Below are positions 18,263 to 27,428 of a stretch of DNA of 64,000 nucleotides, piece by piece. Made by a program: the position numbers and the translations under genes. The stretch comes from Fulvivirga ligni (GTDB lineage: Bacteria; Bacteroidota; Bacteroidia; Cytophagales; Cyclobacteriaceae). The notes beneath the pieces are model-generated. The model made no database searches, was not told the origin of the DNA, and saw nothing but the letters and a program-made list of their open reading frames with translations. How positions within the stretch are numbered: the stretch's first letter is position 1; every line of letters starts with the position of its first letter. Where the stretch lies: contig NZ_CP089979.1 of NCBI RefSeq assembly GCF_021389935.1, positions 124,001-188,000 of the forward strand, read 5' to 3'.

Positions 18263-19709
18263 TTTTTACTGATTTGATTGAATAAAAGAACACAATGGCA
18301 AAACCAAGGAATAACATAAAATGAAAAATTAATAATTTAAAATCATGAAGGCGCAGCCCCATGTAAATTCCAAAGCCAAAATACAAACTTAATAGTCCTT
18401 CAAAAAATGTTAGCACATTCCATTGAGGTTTTATGTAGGTATTACCTTGCCAAGAGTCTGATTTTGAGATGATATTAAATTTAGGTGTTCTCACAAAAGG
18501 TGTTTTTCTACCCAATAAACCTTCTATTACAGCCAATCCATTATGAAGGGATAATCCCATGGATACGACCAGAAAAGAAGGAAATAATTTGAAATACTTT
18601 TTCTTATAATCCACTGGATTAATTCGTTTTGTGGCAATCCAGTAATAAAGTGCGATAGAGAAAAAGCCGATTAAGAAAATCCAACCGAGATTGAATATCA
18701 ATTTGTATTGAGGATTATTGCTGGTAATATAAAGTACCGGAACACTAAGAACCGCAGCCAATAAGAGACAAACAAACACAGAGCTGTTGAACAAATGAAA
18801 GAAAGCATGTAGTTTATTTGTAAGGCTTAAGGAAGACCTAAATACTTTCATTGAATTTTTTACGGCAGTTTCGGCTGCACCCTTATTCCATCTATATTGT
18901 TGAGATTTTATAGCAGCCATCAATACGGGTAACTCTGCCGGGGTTTCCGTTGATTCAAGGTATTTGAACTTCCATCCCTTAAGCTGGGCACGATAACTTA
19001 AATCTAAATCTTCAGTAAGCGTATCTGCAGACCAGCCTCCTGCATCTTCAATGCAGCTTCTTCTCCATACTCCACCTGTACCATTGAAATTAATGAAGCT
19101 ACCCGCATGATTTCTACCCACCTGCTCCACCGTAAAATGAGCATCTAACCCAAAGGCTTGGAGCTTAGTGAGCATTGAATAATTCCTGTTTAGATGTCCC
19201 CATCGACACTGTACCATACCAATATGATCATCAAAATGATTCATGGACCTAATTAGGAAATCAGGATTGGGGAGAAAATCTGCATCAAAAATAGCTATAA
19301 ATTCACCTTTAGCTATTTCCAGGCCATACTGCAATGCTCCCGCCTTAAATCCCTGTCTATCTTTTCGGGTAACGTGCTTTATATCAACTCCCTTTGCCTG
19401 CCATTCAGCCACTTTTTCACTTATTATGCTATGAGTTTCGTCATTAGAATCATCTAATACCTGAACTTCTAACTTTTCAGATGGATATTCAAGTTGGCAA
19501 ACAGCATCTATGAGTCTTTCAACCACATATTTTTCATTATAAACCGGGAGCTGAACCGTGACTATTGGGTACTCTGATAAGCCTGGACGAGCCTCTTTTT
19601 TATTGGCCTTTAAATAATGCCAAGTCAGGTGCAACTGACCTGCGCTAAAGAGAAATATAAAAAATAGCGCCAGACAGTAAATGGTGAGTATTGAGATTTC
19701 TAAAATCAT
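18255..19709 (-). CDS. Processive GT2 glycosyltransferase (cellulose-synthase-like)
   Basis: 484 residues. One N-terminal membrane helix, a cytoplasmic GT-A domain and four C-terminal membrane helices. The processive D,D,D,QxxRW signature is complete: VLDDSNDE, IFDADFLPN, TEDLDLSYRA and QQYRW. The insert GTGGVWRRSCIEDAGGWS is typical of glucomannan- or glycolipid-forming CESA-like enzymes. No PilZ domain is present. It overlaps the upstream GT2 by 4 bases (ATGA) and the next gene by 8. The product could be a beta-linked polysaccharide or a glycosylated lipid; the sequence alone does not decide. Confidence 0.88.
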   Translation of the reverse strand: MILEISILTIYCLALFFIFLFSAGQLHLTWHYLKANKKEARPGLSEYPIVTVQLPVYNEKYVVERLIDAVCQLEYPSEKLEVQVLDDSNDETHSIISEKVAEWQAKGVDIKHVTRKDRQGFKAGALQYGLEIAKGEFIAIFDADFLPNPDFLIRSMNHFDDHIGMVQCRWGHLNRNYSMLTKLQAFGLDAHFTVEQVGRNHAGSFINFNGTGGVWRRSCIEDAGGWSADTLTEDLDLSYRAQLKGWKFKYLESTETPAELPVLMAAIKSQQYRWNKGAAETAVKNSMKVFRSSLSLTNKLHAFFHLFNSSVFVCLLLAAVLSVPVLYITSNNPQYKLIFNLGWIFLIGFFSIALYYWIATKRINPVDYKKKYFKLFPSFLVVSMGLSLHNGLAVIEGLLGRKTPFVRTPKFNIISKSDSWQGNTYIKPQWNVLTFFEGLLSLYFGFGIYMGLRLHDFKLLIFHFMLFLGFAIVFFYSIKSVKSE

Positions 19710-20398
19710 AAATACTTAAAAATAGTCCATATGATTTTGTAGCCAGCCATAATTGTTCCTTTTACAGTTCCCGATATTTTAGAAAACCCGATTCGTCTTC
19801 TATAGTTCACAGGCACTTCTACACATTTAATTTTTTTCTTAGCCGCCTTGAGCTGCATTTCTACTGTCCACCCGTAGGTTTTATCTTCCATTTGCAACTC
19901 CAAAAGCTTTTGAAACTTGATTGCTCTAAATGGCCCAAGATCAGTAAATCTTACACCGTAAAAGAGTTTCAGCAATCTGGTAGCCAGCCAATTACCAAAG
20001 ACCTGCTGCGGCGTCATAGATCCTTTTTCCTTACTTCCTAATGCCCGGGAACCAATAACCAAATCTGCATTACCTTCTATGATGGGCTCGATCAACATTT
20101 TCAGTTCCTCAGGGTAATCCGAATGATCCGCATCTATAAAAACCAGGATATCAGTATCATTCTTTTGCTTCACATATTCTATGCCCTTCAAACAGGCTCG
20201 GCCATATCCTTTTTCACTTTCCTTAAGCACTGTAGCACCAGCCGCTCTGGCCACTTTAGCGGTAGCATCAGTAGAAGCATTATTAACAACAATGACCTCC
20301 TCCACCTCATCCATCGGAATCTCCTTGATTACTTCTCCTACTCCATTCTCCTCATTAAAGGCAGGAATTACAACTCTGACTAACGGCTTCGCTTTCAT
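19706..20398 (-). CDS. GT2 glycosyltransferase, DPM1/polyprenyl-phosphate type
   Basis: 230 residues. A GT-A fold with VVIPAFNEENGVGEVIKEIP, VNNASTDAT, KGYGRACLKGI and the metal motif IDADHSDYP, characteristic of enzymes that move a hexose to polyprenyl phosphate (dolichyl-phosphate mannose or glucose synthases). No C-terminal GtrA membrane domain, so it is the short form. First gene of the four-gene operon. I infer it makes the lipid-linked donor used by the GT87-like enzyme two genes downstream. Confidence 0.87.
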   Translation of the reverse strand: MKAKPLVRVVIPAFNEENGVGEVIKEIPMDEVEEVIVVNNASTDATAKVARAAGATVLKESEKGYGRACLKGIEYVKQKNDTDILVFIDADHSDYPEELKMLIEPIIEGNADLVIGSRALGSKEKGSMTPQQVFGNWLATRLLKLFYGVRFTDLGPFRAIKFQKLLELQMEDKTYGWTVEMQLKAAKKKIKCVEVPVNYRRRIGFSKISGTVKGTIMAGYKIIWTIFKYL

Positions 20399-20469
20399 AA
20401 AACAGTCTGCAAATTAACTGACCCTGACCAATAAGAAAAGTCTCAGCAATGACATACGCTTATAAACAG

Positions 20470-20514
20470 AAAATGTCTTAACCATTAGATCACCTCTAAC
20501 CATTAAGACATTTT
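20470..20514. terminator. Hairpin between proS and the glycosyltransferase operon
   Basis: AAAATGTCTTAA (20470-20481) pairs perfectly with TTAAGACATTTT (20503-20514). Inside it TTAGA pairs with TCTAA, the two stems being separated by a symmetric CCA/CCA internal loop. It lies 22 bases past the proS stop. The T run after the stem is short, so termination may be moderate. Confidence 0.55.
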
Positions 20515-20535
20515 AATTTATGAATCTATTATTTT

Positions 20536-22011
20536 TTAATATGCTCTCGCAAATATTACCTTTCTCTTAGAAGGCTTACCAGAGTAGATGCAAACACCTT
20601 CCTCTTCTTTAGCATCTAAAGGAATACACCTAATAGTAGCTTTTGTCTCCTCCTTGATCTTCTCTTCAGTTTCAGCGGTGCCGTCCCAGTGAGCTTCAAT
20701 AAATCCGCCTTTTCCATCAAGAACTTCTTTGAATTCGTCGTAAGTGCTTACTTCAGTAGTAAGTCCTTTTCTGAAATCAAGCGCCTTGTTATAAATATTC
20801 TGCTGAATCTCTTCCAGCAAATTAGAGATGTAGGCTACGGCATCATCCTTAGCCACAACATTCTTCTCCTTAGTATCTCTCCTCGCTATTTCTACAGTAC
20901 CATTTTCAATATCTCTCGGACCGATAGCAATACGCACAGGAACACCCTTCATTTCATACTCGGCAAACTTCCAACCCGGAGAGTTAGTATCCCTATCATC
21001 AAACTTCACACTTACGCCAAGTTTCAGTAACTCACTCTTAAATCCATCAGCTACCGCCCTGATACTCTCAAGTTGTTCTTCCGTTTTAAAGATAGGCACT
21101 ATAACTACCTGAATAGGCGCCAATTTCGGAGGAAGCACTAATCCTTCATCATCAGAGTGAGCCATAATTAAGGCTCCCATAAGTCGTGTACTTACACCCC
21201 ATGATGTACCCCAAACATGCTCCAGCTTACCTTCTTTATCTGCAAACTTCACATCAAATGCCTTCGCAAAGTTTTGACCCAAGAAGTGAGATGTACCGGC
21301 CTGTAGCGCTTTACCATCCTGCATTAAAGCTTCAATGCAGTATGTATCTAAAGCACCAGGGAATCTTTCACTTTCAGTTTTCACACCCTTTACTACTGGC
21401 ATAGCCATAAAATCTTCTGCAAAAGTGGCATATACATCAAGCATCTGCTTAGTTTCTGCTACCGCCTCTTGCTTGGTGGCATGTGCCGTATGTCCTTCCT
21501 GCCATAAAAACTCAGCAGTACGTAAGAATAATCTGGTTCTCATCTCCCATCTCACAACGTTGGCCCACTGATTCACAAGAAGAGGCAAGTCTCTGTAAGA
21601 TTGAATCCAATTTTTATATGTACTCCATATTACCGTTTCAGAGGTAGGACGTACAATTAGTTCTTCCTCAAGCTTTGCTTCTGGATCTACCACTACGCCA
21701 CTGCCATCTTCTGCATTCTTTAATCTATAATGTGTTACTACTGCACATTCTTTAGCAAAACCCTCAACGTGATCAGCCTCTTTACTCAGGTAGCTTTTCG
21801 GAACAAATAAGGGGAAATAGGCATTGGTGTGCCCTGTATCTTTAAACATTTTATCGATAGCAGCCTGCATCTTCTCCCATATGCTGTAGCCATAAGGCTT
21901 TATAACCATGCATCCTCTTACTGCTGAATGCTCCGCCAAATCTGCCTTTTTTACTAATTCATTGTACCATTGAGAATAATCCTCACTTCTTTTTGGAAGT
22001 CCCTTAGCCAT
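20536..22011 (-). CDS. proS: Prolyl-tRNA synthetase, short (archaeal/eukaryotic-like, ProS type 3)
   Basis: 491 residues. Class II synthetase motifs are clear: [24 protein letters not shown] and the motif 2 region [25 protein letters not shown], then motif 3 [15 protein letters not shown], then the anticodon-binding domain ([12 protein letters not shown]...) and a zinc-domain-like C-terminus ending in a conserved Tyr (FARAY). The editing INS domain of the long bacterial form is absent, as expected for this type. It attaches proline to tRNA-Pro. It is monocistronic and divergent from the Ser-rich protein gene. Confidence 0.96.
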   Translation of the reverse strand: MAKGLPKRSEDYSQWYNELVKKADLAEHSAVRGCMVIKPYGYSIWEKMQAAIDKMFKDTGHTNAYFPLFVPKSYLSKEADHVEGFAKECAVVTHYRLKNAEDGSGVVVDPEAKLEEELIVRPTSETVIWSTYKNWIQSYRDLPLLVNQWANVVRWEMRTRLFLRTAEFLWQEGHTAHATKQEAVAETKQMLDVYATFAEDFMAMPVVKGVKTESERFPGALDTYCIEALMQDGKALQAGTSHFLGQNFAKAFDVKFADKEGKLEHVWGTSWGVSTRLMGALIMAHSDDEGLVLPPKLAPIQVVIVPIFKTEEQLESIRAVADGFKSELLKLGVSVKFDDRDTNSPGWKFAEYEMKGVPVRIAIGPRDIENGTVEIARRDTKEKNVVAKDDAVAYISNLLEEIQQNIYNKALDFRKGLTTEVSTYDEFKEVLDGKGGFIEAHWDGTAETEEKIKEETKATIRCIPLDAKEEEGVCIYSGKPSKRKVIFARAY

Positions 22012-22067
22012 AGTAATTTTTGGTATAAAATTTGATGTAATTTGGATAAATAATCCAATTTGTGCGG

Positions 22068-22075
22068 CAAATATA
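22068..22075 (-). promoter_or_regulatory. Bacteroidota-type -7 box for proS
   Basis: On the minus strand the sequence reads TATATTTG, a perfect TAnnTTTG. It lies 56 bases upstream of the proS start codon, leaving a leader of about 45-50 bases. No TTG at the usual -33 distance was seen. Confidence 0.5.
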
Positions 22076-22107
22076 CAGATATTATCAGCTTAATATATAT
22101 CTGTTTT

Positions 22108-22137
22108 TTGGAATTGTCGTATAATGATTTATGTTTA
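22108..22137 (+). promoter_or_regulatory. Candidate promoter of the Ser/Arg-rich protein gene
   Basis: TTG (22108-22110), a 19-base spacer, then TATGTTTA (7 of 8 to TAnnTTTG, 22130-22137). The -7 box would cover the ATG at 22131, so this supports translation from the ATG at 22158. Confidence 0.45.
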
Positions 22138-22157
22138 TATATAAAACTAGGACAGCC

Positions 22158-23519
22158 ATGAATACACATCTAAAAAAAATCGCAACATTATTTAGCTTAA
22201 TGTTGGTTGTTTTTTCAACCACATTAGCTCAAGACAGAGAATATGATGATCTCTATTTTAGCTCTAAAGACAGAGTAAAGCCTAAAAAAGTAAAGGCGGA
22301 AGATAGAGTTGTTCAAGATGTTGAGCAGGTACAGGAATTCACCGCGGATCCTAGTCAAAGCTATTCAGCTAAAAATGTAAATCCAGAGTACATTGCAAGA
22401 TATCAGTCAAAAACTCAGGAAGATTACAATTCTGACAGTGATTATTCTGAGGATGAATATTTCAATGAAGATTACAGCACTACAAATACTACTACCACAG
22501 CAAACTTTGTAAACGACTATCAGAACAATGCTCAAGTAGCAGTAAGAGACAGATACGGCAATACTACTTATTACAGCAATTATTCTGATGTATTTTGGAG
22601 TGACCCAGCACACTATCAAGGCAGCATGTTTGACCCCATGTATAGACCTTTTTATGGCTATAGCTCAATTTACGGAAGACCTTATGGATACTATAGCCCA
22701 TATCGTTCTGGCTGGAACATGTCTATTGGCTTTGGTAACTCATGGGGTTGGAGAAGTGGATGGTATTCTGGTGTATCAGTAGGCTATGGCTGGGGATCTT
22801 ATGGTTATTGTGATCCATTCTATTCAGGATATTACGGATATGGCTATCCTTCTTATTACGACAGATATTATGGATATGGTGGTTATTATGGTACCCCTTA
22901 TAGAAACGTTGTAGTTATTAATAATTATGAGTCAAGATCTGATAGAAGCATTAGGAGAGGACCTTCTACATCTAGAAGCAGAGTAGCTTCTAATGGTAGA
23001 AATAGAACTACAACCACCACTAATGATGGAAGATCATCTGTCTCTAACGGTAGAACATCATCTTCAAGAGATTACACAAGTACTCAAAACAGATACTACA
23101 GAAGATCAAGAGAAGCAGTAACATCAACTGGAGATAGCAGAACATCTAGCAACTCCAGGTCATACTCTAGTACTCCTAGCTCTAGATCATCATCCAACTA
23201 CAACACGAACAGTAGTCCATCAAGATCTTCTCGTTCTTATAACTTTAACACAGGTTCAAGATCTTCTTCAGGAAACAGCTCATATAGCACTCCAAGCAGA
23301 TCAAGATCATCGAGTCCAAGCTATAATAACAGTCGTTCTTCCAGCAGAAGTAGTGGAAGTAGCTATAACTCAAGAAGTAGTTCATCTTCTTCAGGTTCTA
23401 GCAGCAGAAGTAGCTATTCCTCAGGAAGTAGCAGATCTAGCAGCAGCAGTAGCAGGTCTTCTTCTAGCAGTAGTAGATCAAGCTCATCTAGATCATCATC
23501 AAGAAGAGGCGGTAACTAA
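22158..23519 (+). CDS. Exported Tyr/Gly-rich and Ser/Arg-rich low-complexity protein
   Basis: From ATG 22158 it has 453 residues with a clean signal peptide (MNTHLKKIATLFSLMLVVF...TTLAQ). An ATG 27 bases earlier adds a charged lead and sits in a likely promoter. Residues about 25-140 are acidic and Tyr-rich. The middle (about 150-255) is rich in Tyr, Gly, Ser and Trp, with blocks such as GYSSIYGRPYGYYSPYRSGW. The last 190 or so residues are almost only Ser, Arg, Tyr, Asn and Thr, with runs of SSSRSS. Automatic tools often mislabel such tails as vitellogenin-like. It is probably disordered, at the surface or in the periplasm. It lies 35 bases upstream of the FadL-like gene. Confidence 0.75.
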   Translation: MNTHLKKIATLFSLMLVVFSTTLAQDREYDDLYFSSKDRVKPKKVKAEDRVVQDVEQVQEFTADPSQSYSAKNVNPEYIARYQSKTQEDYNSDSDYSEDEYFNEDYSTTNTTTTANFVNDYQNNAQVAVRDRYGNTTYYSNYSDVFWSDPAHYQGSMFDPMYRPFYGYSSIYGRPYGYYSPYRSGWNMSIGFGNSWGWRSGWYSGVSVGYGWGSYGYCDPFYSGYYGYGYPSYYDRYYGYGGYYGTPYRNVVVINNYESRSDRSIRRGPSTSRSRVASNGRNRTTTTTNDGRSSVSNGRTSSSRDYTSTQNRYYRRSREAVTSTGDSRTSSNSRSYSSTPSSRSSSNYNTNSSPSRSSRSYNFNTGSRSSSGNSSYSTPSRSRSSSPSYNNSRSSSRSSGSSYNSRSSSSSSGSSSRSSYSSGSSRSSSSSSRSSSSSSRSSSSRSSSRRGGN

Positions 23520-23554
23520 AAACCCTTTTATTTAGAACAGAACTAGCTTTTAAA

Positions 23555-25198
23555 ATGAAAATATATAATAAGCTTATACTTATAAGCCTGGCGCAGCTTT
23601 GCCTAATCATGAGCGCAAATGGACAAGATAGTGGACCACTTAATATAGGCTATTTCGATCCAGGTAATTTCACAGCAACCACATTAGATTTCAGCAGAGC
23701 CTACATGGGAGGTAGTGCGCGAATGCAAGGTTTGGGTGGAGCTCAAACAGCACTTGGGGGTGATATTAGCTCAGCTTCGTCAAATCCCGCAGGCCTTGGC
23801 TTCTTTAATAGATCAGAGTTTTCTTTCAGTCCGACAATTAATTTTTTGAATAGTTTCTCAGATTATCTGGGCAACAATTCTACTGACTCAAGAGTGAATT
23901 TCAACTTTGCCAATTTGGGGGTCGTCTTCAATAAAACTAAAGGTGATTTAGCTGAAGGGAAATGGCGAGGAGGGTCTTTCGGTGTTTCACTTAATAGAAT
24001 TGCTGATTTTCACAGACAAGTTTCCTATTCTGGTTTAAGCTACAATGACTTTATGAGGGATAATAATGGAAATATAGTAGTAGATGAGAATGATAATCCA
24101 ATTCTTGAATTAGATGCAAATTCACCGCGTGACATCATTGAGTATGCAGTTCTAAACTCATCTGCTGATGCTGCAGGAAATCTTTCATTTAACAGCGATC
24201 TGGCAGAATTAGCTTATGAAGCATATTTGATAGATGCATTCGAAATTGATGATGTTATGCAACCAGACAGAGATATATATGCAGTGGATGAAAATGGCAA
24301 CCTTTTAAACGACGATTACATTCCTGCATATCCTGAGCTCGGTTTGGAAACTGAACAAATGGAAACTATAAAATCAACGGGAGGTATCTATCAAACATCT
24401 TTATCTTACGGTGGTAACTACAATGACCGGTTTTACTTTGGGGCCGGCCTGGGTATACTTTCAGTAAGCAGAGATATAGAAAGAACATATACAGAAAGGC
24501 CTACACAAACTACGTTAAGAGAATTAAACTTAACAGATAAATATAGCACAAATGGTGTAGGCGTTAATGCTACACTTGGATTGATTGTAAGACCAATTAA
24601 CACAGTTCTGCTTGGAGCACAATACACTTCACCGAGCTTGTATAGCTTGCAACAAACGCAGGAGACCACACTATCAGCCAGCTATCTTAGATCAACGGAT
24701 TATCGTTCAAATTACGAAGAGTACGGTTTCGTCTATGATGCTTTCAATTACAATATGGTTACTCCCTCTAAGCTAAGCGGCGGTATAACCTATTTCTTCG
24801 GCAAAAGTGGTTTTATTACTGGAGATGTTGAACGCGTAAACTATTCAGGAGGCAAAGTATCTCAAGGAGATTCATATGACTTCTCGGTTGATAATGAGGA
24901 GATCAATAAATTCGAAAAAGTATTAAACTTCAGAGTAGGTGCAGAATTCAGATTAGATATATTCAGATTTAGAGGAGGATATTCTTACTTTGGAGATCCT
25001 GTTGATAATAATATAGATGAATCAATGAGTAGAGTTTCTGCGGGGGCAGGTGTTAGAACAAAAGATTACTTTATAGATCTCGGAGTTGCAACTAACCTGG
25101 GATTTGAGAATACTGTATCTCCGTATCCAGGTGCCGGAACAGCTGTGGTAAATAATAAAAACACAGCAGCTACATTTTCTGTAGGTTTTTTCTTCTAA
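23555..25198 (+). CDS. OmpP1/FadL family outer-membrane protein
   Basis: 547 residues. Signal peptide to about 23 (SANGQ), then the OmpP1/FadL N-terminal hatch region with YMGGSARMQGLGGAQTALGGDISSASSNPAGLGFF, then a beta-barrel of alternating hydrophobic strands ending in a terminal aromatic residue (FSVGFFF). FadL-type channels admit hydrophobic molecules such as long-chain fatty acids. The substrate here is unknown. The gene is 35 bases after the Ser-rich protein gene and ends at a strong hairpin. Confidence 0.88.
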   Translation: MKIYNKLILISLAQLCLIMSANGQDSGPLNIGYFDPGNFTATTLDFSRAYMGGSARMQGLGGAQTALGGDISSASSNPAGLGFFNRSEFSFSPTINFLNSFSDYLGNNSTDSRVNFNFANLGVVFNKTKGDLAEGKWRGGSFGVSLNRIADFHRQVSYSGLSYNDFMRDNNGNIVVDENDNPILELDANSPRDIIEYAVLNSSADAAGNLSFNSDLAELAYEAYLIDAFEIDDVMQPDRDIYAVDENGNLLNDDYIPAYPELGLETEQMETIKSTGGIYQTSLSYGGNYNDRFYFGAGLGILSVSRDIERTYTERPTQTTLRELNLTDKYSTNGVGVNATLGLIVRPINTVLLGAQYTSPSLYSLQQTQETTLSASYLRSTDYRSNYEEYGFVYDAFNYNMVTPSKLSGGITYFFGKSGFITGDVERVNYSGGKVSQGDSYDFSVDNEEINKFEKVLNFRVGAEFRLDIFRFRGGYSYFGDPVDNNIDESMSRVSAGAGVRTKDYFIDLGVATNLGFENTVSPYPGAGTAVVNNKNTAATFSVGFFF

Positions 25199-25210
25199 AA
25201 GAAATACTTC

Positions 25211-25256
25211 AATAAACACAAAGGGCTGACAAAATTGTCAGCCCTTTGTGTTTATT
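25211..25256. terminator. Bidirectional terminator between the FadL-like gene and aroK
   Basis: AATAAACACAAAGGGCTGACAA (25211-25232) is a perfect inverted repeat of the segment 25235-25256. The 22-bp stem, with a T-rich 3' flank on the plus strand, lies between convergent genes. The aroK stop codon is inside the right arm. Confidence 0.9.
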
Positions 25257-25744
25257 CTTTTTATTAGCTCAGAAATAGATTCCTTAGCATTCCATTCTAA
25301 ATGAGCCTTGTTGTAATAGTCCTTTCGTTTCAAGTGTAACTCTTTCAAGGTAGAAACCACATCTGACGAGGCTAGCTTAGGACGCTTTTCTAATTCATAC
25401 CTATCCATTCTTGCCACTATCTCCTCCACTGTTTCATTTATAAAAACACTAATCCCTTTTTCATTAATAAGATCCATATTATTATGAAAACAAGGAGCTC
25501 CCCCACCTGTAGCTACCACCATTCCATCTACTAAAGATAGAAGCTCAGCGAGAACCTGATGTTCCAAACTCCTGAAATGTTCCTCTCCGTATTCGGCAAA
25601 AATGTCTGCCACACTTTTGCCTTCCCTTGAAACAATTTCTTCATCCATATCTATGAATGGAAGATTGAGTTCACTAGCCAGTTGCTTACCTACAGTAGTT
25701 TTACCACTACCTGGCATACCAACCAGCACTATTTTATTGAACAT
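25238..25744 (-). CDS. aroK: Shikimate kinase
   Basis: 168 residues. P-loop GMPGSGKTT (residues 8-16), shikimate-binding DMDEEI and FRSLE, and the glycine motif VVATGGGAPC, then a lid region with RPKL. It phosphorylates shikimate at the 3-OH with ATP in aromatic amino-acid synthesis. Typical length. Its start overlaps the end of the DoxX-like gene by 11 bases, so it is the last gene of an operon with the DUF1599 and DoxX genes, which have no known link with the shikimate pathway. Confidence 0.96.
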   Translation of the reverse strand: MFNKIVLVGMPGSGKTTVGKQLASELNLPFIDMDEEIVSREGKSVADIFAEYGEEHFRSLEHQVLAELLSLVDGMVVATGGGAPCFHNNMDLINEKGISVFINETVEEIVARMDRYELEKRPKLASSDVVSTLKELHLKRKDYYNKAHLEWNAKESISELIKRINTKG

Positions 25745-26852
25745 ATGAATTGATTACATCAGCCGTAGGCACATCATTATAATGCCATTTCCCCAGAACC
25801 GTTCCATTATGCAAAAGCATTACCCCTGGGTTAGAACGAATCATTGCTTTAAGCACTGTAGCATCGGTAAGATAATACGGAGCCGCCAGTTGATACTCAT
25901 GTCTAAAAACTTCAAAATCATCTGGATTAGCTGAGGTCAGCACCATTGGTTTAATAGTAGTATTAACACCATTAACTAAACCTGTAATTTCATCCATATG
26001 ATCTTTGTCTGTCCTTTGAGTGTCATAAAACACCAAAATCAGTTTATAGCCGGTAAAACTTTCCTCAGTAAAGTCATCACCATCAACACTTATCGCCTGG
26101 TAATCAGTGATTTTAGGAGTTGACTCTTTCTCATTAATTACTTCAGAAGATATGTACTCATACCCATCATTAGGCATTAAAAACTTTTGAGACTTCACCT
26201 CTTTACCTTCCTTATCCTTAAAGGTATATTCAATGATAGGCGATTCTTCTGCTATCATTTTTTCGGGTAAGCTATTACCTATTTTATAAGGTCTAAAATC
26301 TATGTATGGCAAATGCTCGATGGCATAAATCCCCAGAATGAAACTTACTAAAGTTACTAATACAATGGCCGCATGACCAGCAACCTGTGGCAATTCCTGC
26401 TTGTAAAGTCTTCTGTACCAGAACAAATGAAGAACAAAGAATATCAAGATTACATCCTTATAGAAAGACTGCCACGGGGTCAAAGGAATAGCATCTCCGA
26501 AGCAACCACAATCTGTAACTTTATTAAAATAAGCTGAATAGAATGTTAAGAATGTAAAGAACACCATTAGCAGTAGTAATATCCAGGTGGTGATCTTCAT
26601 TTTATAGTTGAGGAGCACAGCAAAGCCTAGCACCACTTCAAGCACAATCAAGAACAAGCCAATATATAATGCAGCAGGGATAAATATTTCAAAGAATGAT
26701 CCAAAGTCAGAAGAGAACACCTCAAAATATTCTTCTAGCTTAATTTTGGTTCCAATAGGGTCATTAAGCTTTATAAGGCCTGAAAAAATAAACAAACAGC
26801 CTACAAATACCCTCGAAAAAATATCTATACCTTTTCTAATTGTTGTGAACAT
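25734..26852 (-). CDS. DoxX/MauE-like membrane protein (BT_3928-type family)
   Basis: 372 residues. An N-terminal DoxX/MauE-like four-helix membrane domain (about 10-165) includes FVGCLFIFSGLIKLNDPIGTKIKLEEYF and the redox-like CGCFGDAIPLTPWQSFYKD. The rest is a periplasmic thioredoxin-like domain (about 240-372) without a CxxC pair. MauE-type proteins help disulphide chemistry in the periplasm; the CGC in the loop suggests the same. It overlaps the DUF1599 gene by 17 bases and aroK by 11. Function is not established. Confidence 0.8.
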   Translation of the reverse strand: MFTTIRKGIDIFSRVFVGCLFIFSGLIKLNDPIGTKIKLEEYFEVFSSDFGSFFEIFIPAALYIGLFLIVLEVVLGFAVLLNYKMKITTWILLLLMVFFTFLTFYSAYFNKVTDCGCFGDAIPLTPWQSFYKDVILIFFVLHLFWYRRLYKQELPQVAGHAAIVLVTLVSFILGIYAIEHLPYIDFRPYKIGNSLPEKMIAEESPIIEYTFKDKEGKEVKSQKFLMPNDGYEYISSEVINEKESTPKITDYQAISVDGDDFTEESFTGYKLILVFYDTQRTDKDHMDEITGLVNGVNTTIKPMVLTSANPDDFEVFRHEYQLAAPYYLTDATVLKAMIRSNPGVMLLHNGTVLGKWHYNDVPTADVINSYVQ

Positions 26853-27390
26853 AATCGAGCTTTATCAATGAAAAAACAGAATAGTTAATCATATCCTGAT
26901 AGTTTGCTTTTATACCTTCGGATACCAAGGTCTTACCTTCATTATCTTCTATCTGCTTCACTCTGAGCAGTTTCATTAAAATAATATCCGTAATAGAGCT
27001 CACCCTCATTTCTCTCCATGCTTCACCATAATCATGGTTTTTATTTTGCAAAAGCTCTAACGTTTCGGTAGCTACTCTGTCATAAATGGGCTCCAATCTT
27101 TCGTAAGGTATTTCCAATTCATCATCATTAACTAACTCCATCTGAATCACAGCCATGATACAATAGTTAATAATCCCTACAAACTCGGAAGTTATGTCCT
27201 CCCCCACTTTCTGCATTCCACCTTTTTCCTGAATAGAACGAATTCGTTGTGCCTTAATATAAATTTGATCTGTGATTGAAGGCAATCTCAAAATTCTCCA
27301 CGCAGTGCCATAATCTTTTGTTTTCTTTTCAAAAAGTTCTTTACACTGCCTGATAACCTCCTTATATTCGCTGACGGTTTTATCTACCAA
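26836..27390 (-). CDS. Tandem DUF1599 protein (nucleotide-modification-associated domain)
   Basis: 184 residues made of two copies of the same domain. Copy 1 (about 10-95) has KKTKDYGTAWRILRLPSITDQIYIKAQRIRSIQ, and copy 2 (about 105-182) has QNKNHDYGEAWREMRVSSITDIILMKLLRVKQI. The conserved KxxDYGxAWR and SITDxI patterns identify DUF1599, a helical family related to nucleotide-pyrophosphohydrolase-like folds. The metal-binding acidic set of MazG is not obvious. It is divergent from folP with 38 bases between, and heads the operon with the DoxX-like gene and aroK. Confidence 0.85.
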   Translation of the reverse strand: MVDKTVSEYKEVIRQCKELFEKKTKDYGTAWRILRLPSITDQIYIKAQRIRSIQEKGGMQKVGEDITSEFVGIINYCIMAVIQMELVNDDELEIPYERLEPIYDRVATETLELLQNKNHDYGEAWREMRVSSITDIILMKLLRVKQIEDNEGKTLVSEGIKANYQDMINYSVFSLIKLDYVHNN

Positions 27391-27428
27391 TTTTCTACCT
27401 ATTTTATTTATAGAACCTATTTTTTAGA

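Noticed and set aside
22131-22157. Upstream ATG for the Ser/Arg-rich protein
   Set aside because: It lies in the probable -7 promoter box and spoils the signal peptide.
22941-23516. Repeats in the Ser-rich coding region as a CRISPR or satellite array
   Set aside because: The repetition follows Ser and Arg codons in one reading frame, with no fixed unit length or spacers.
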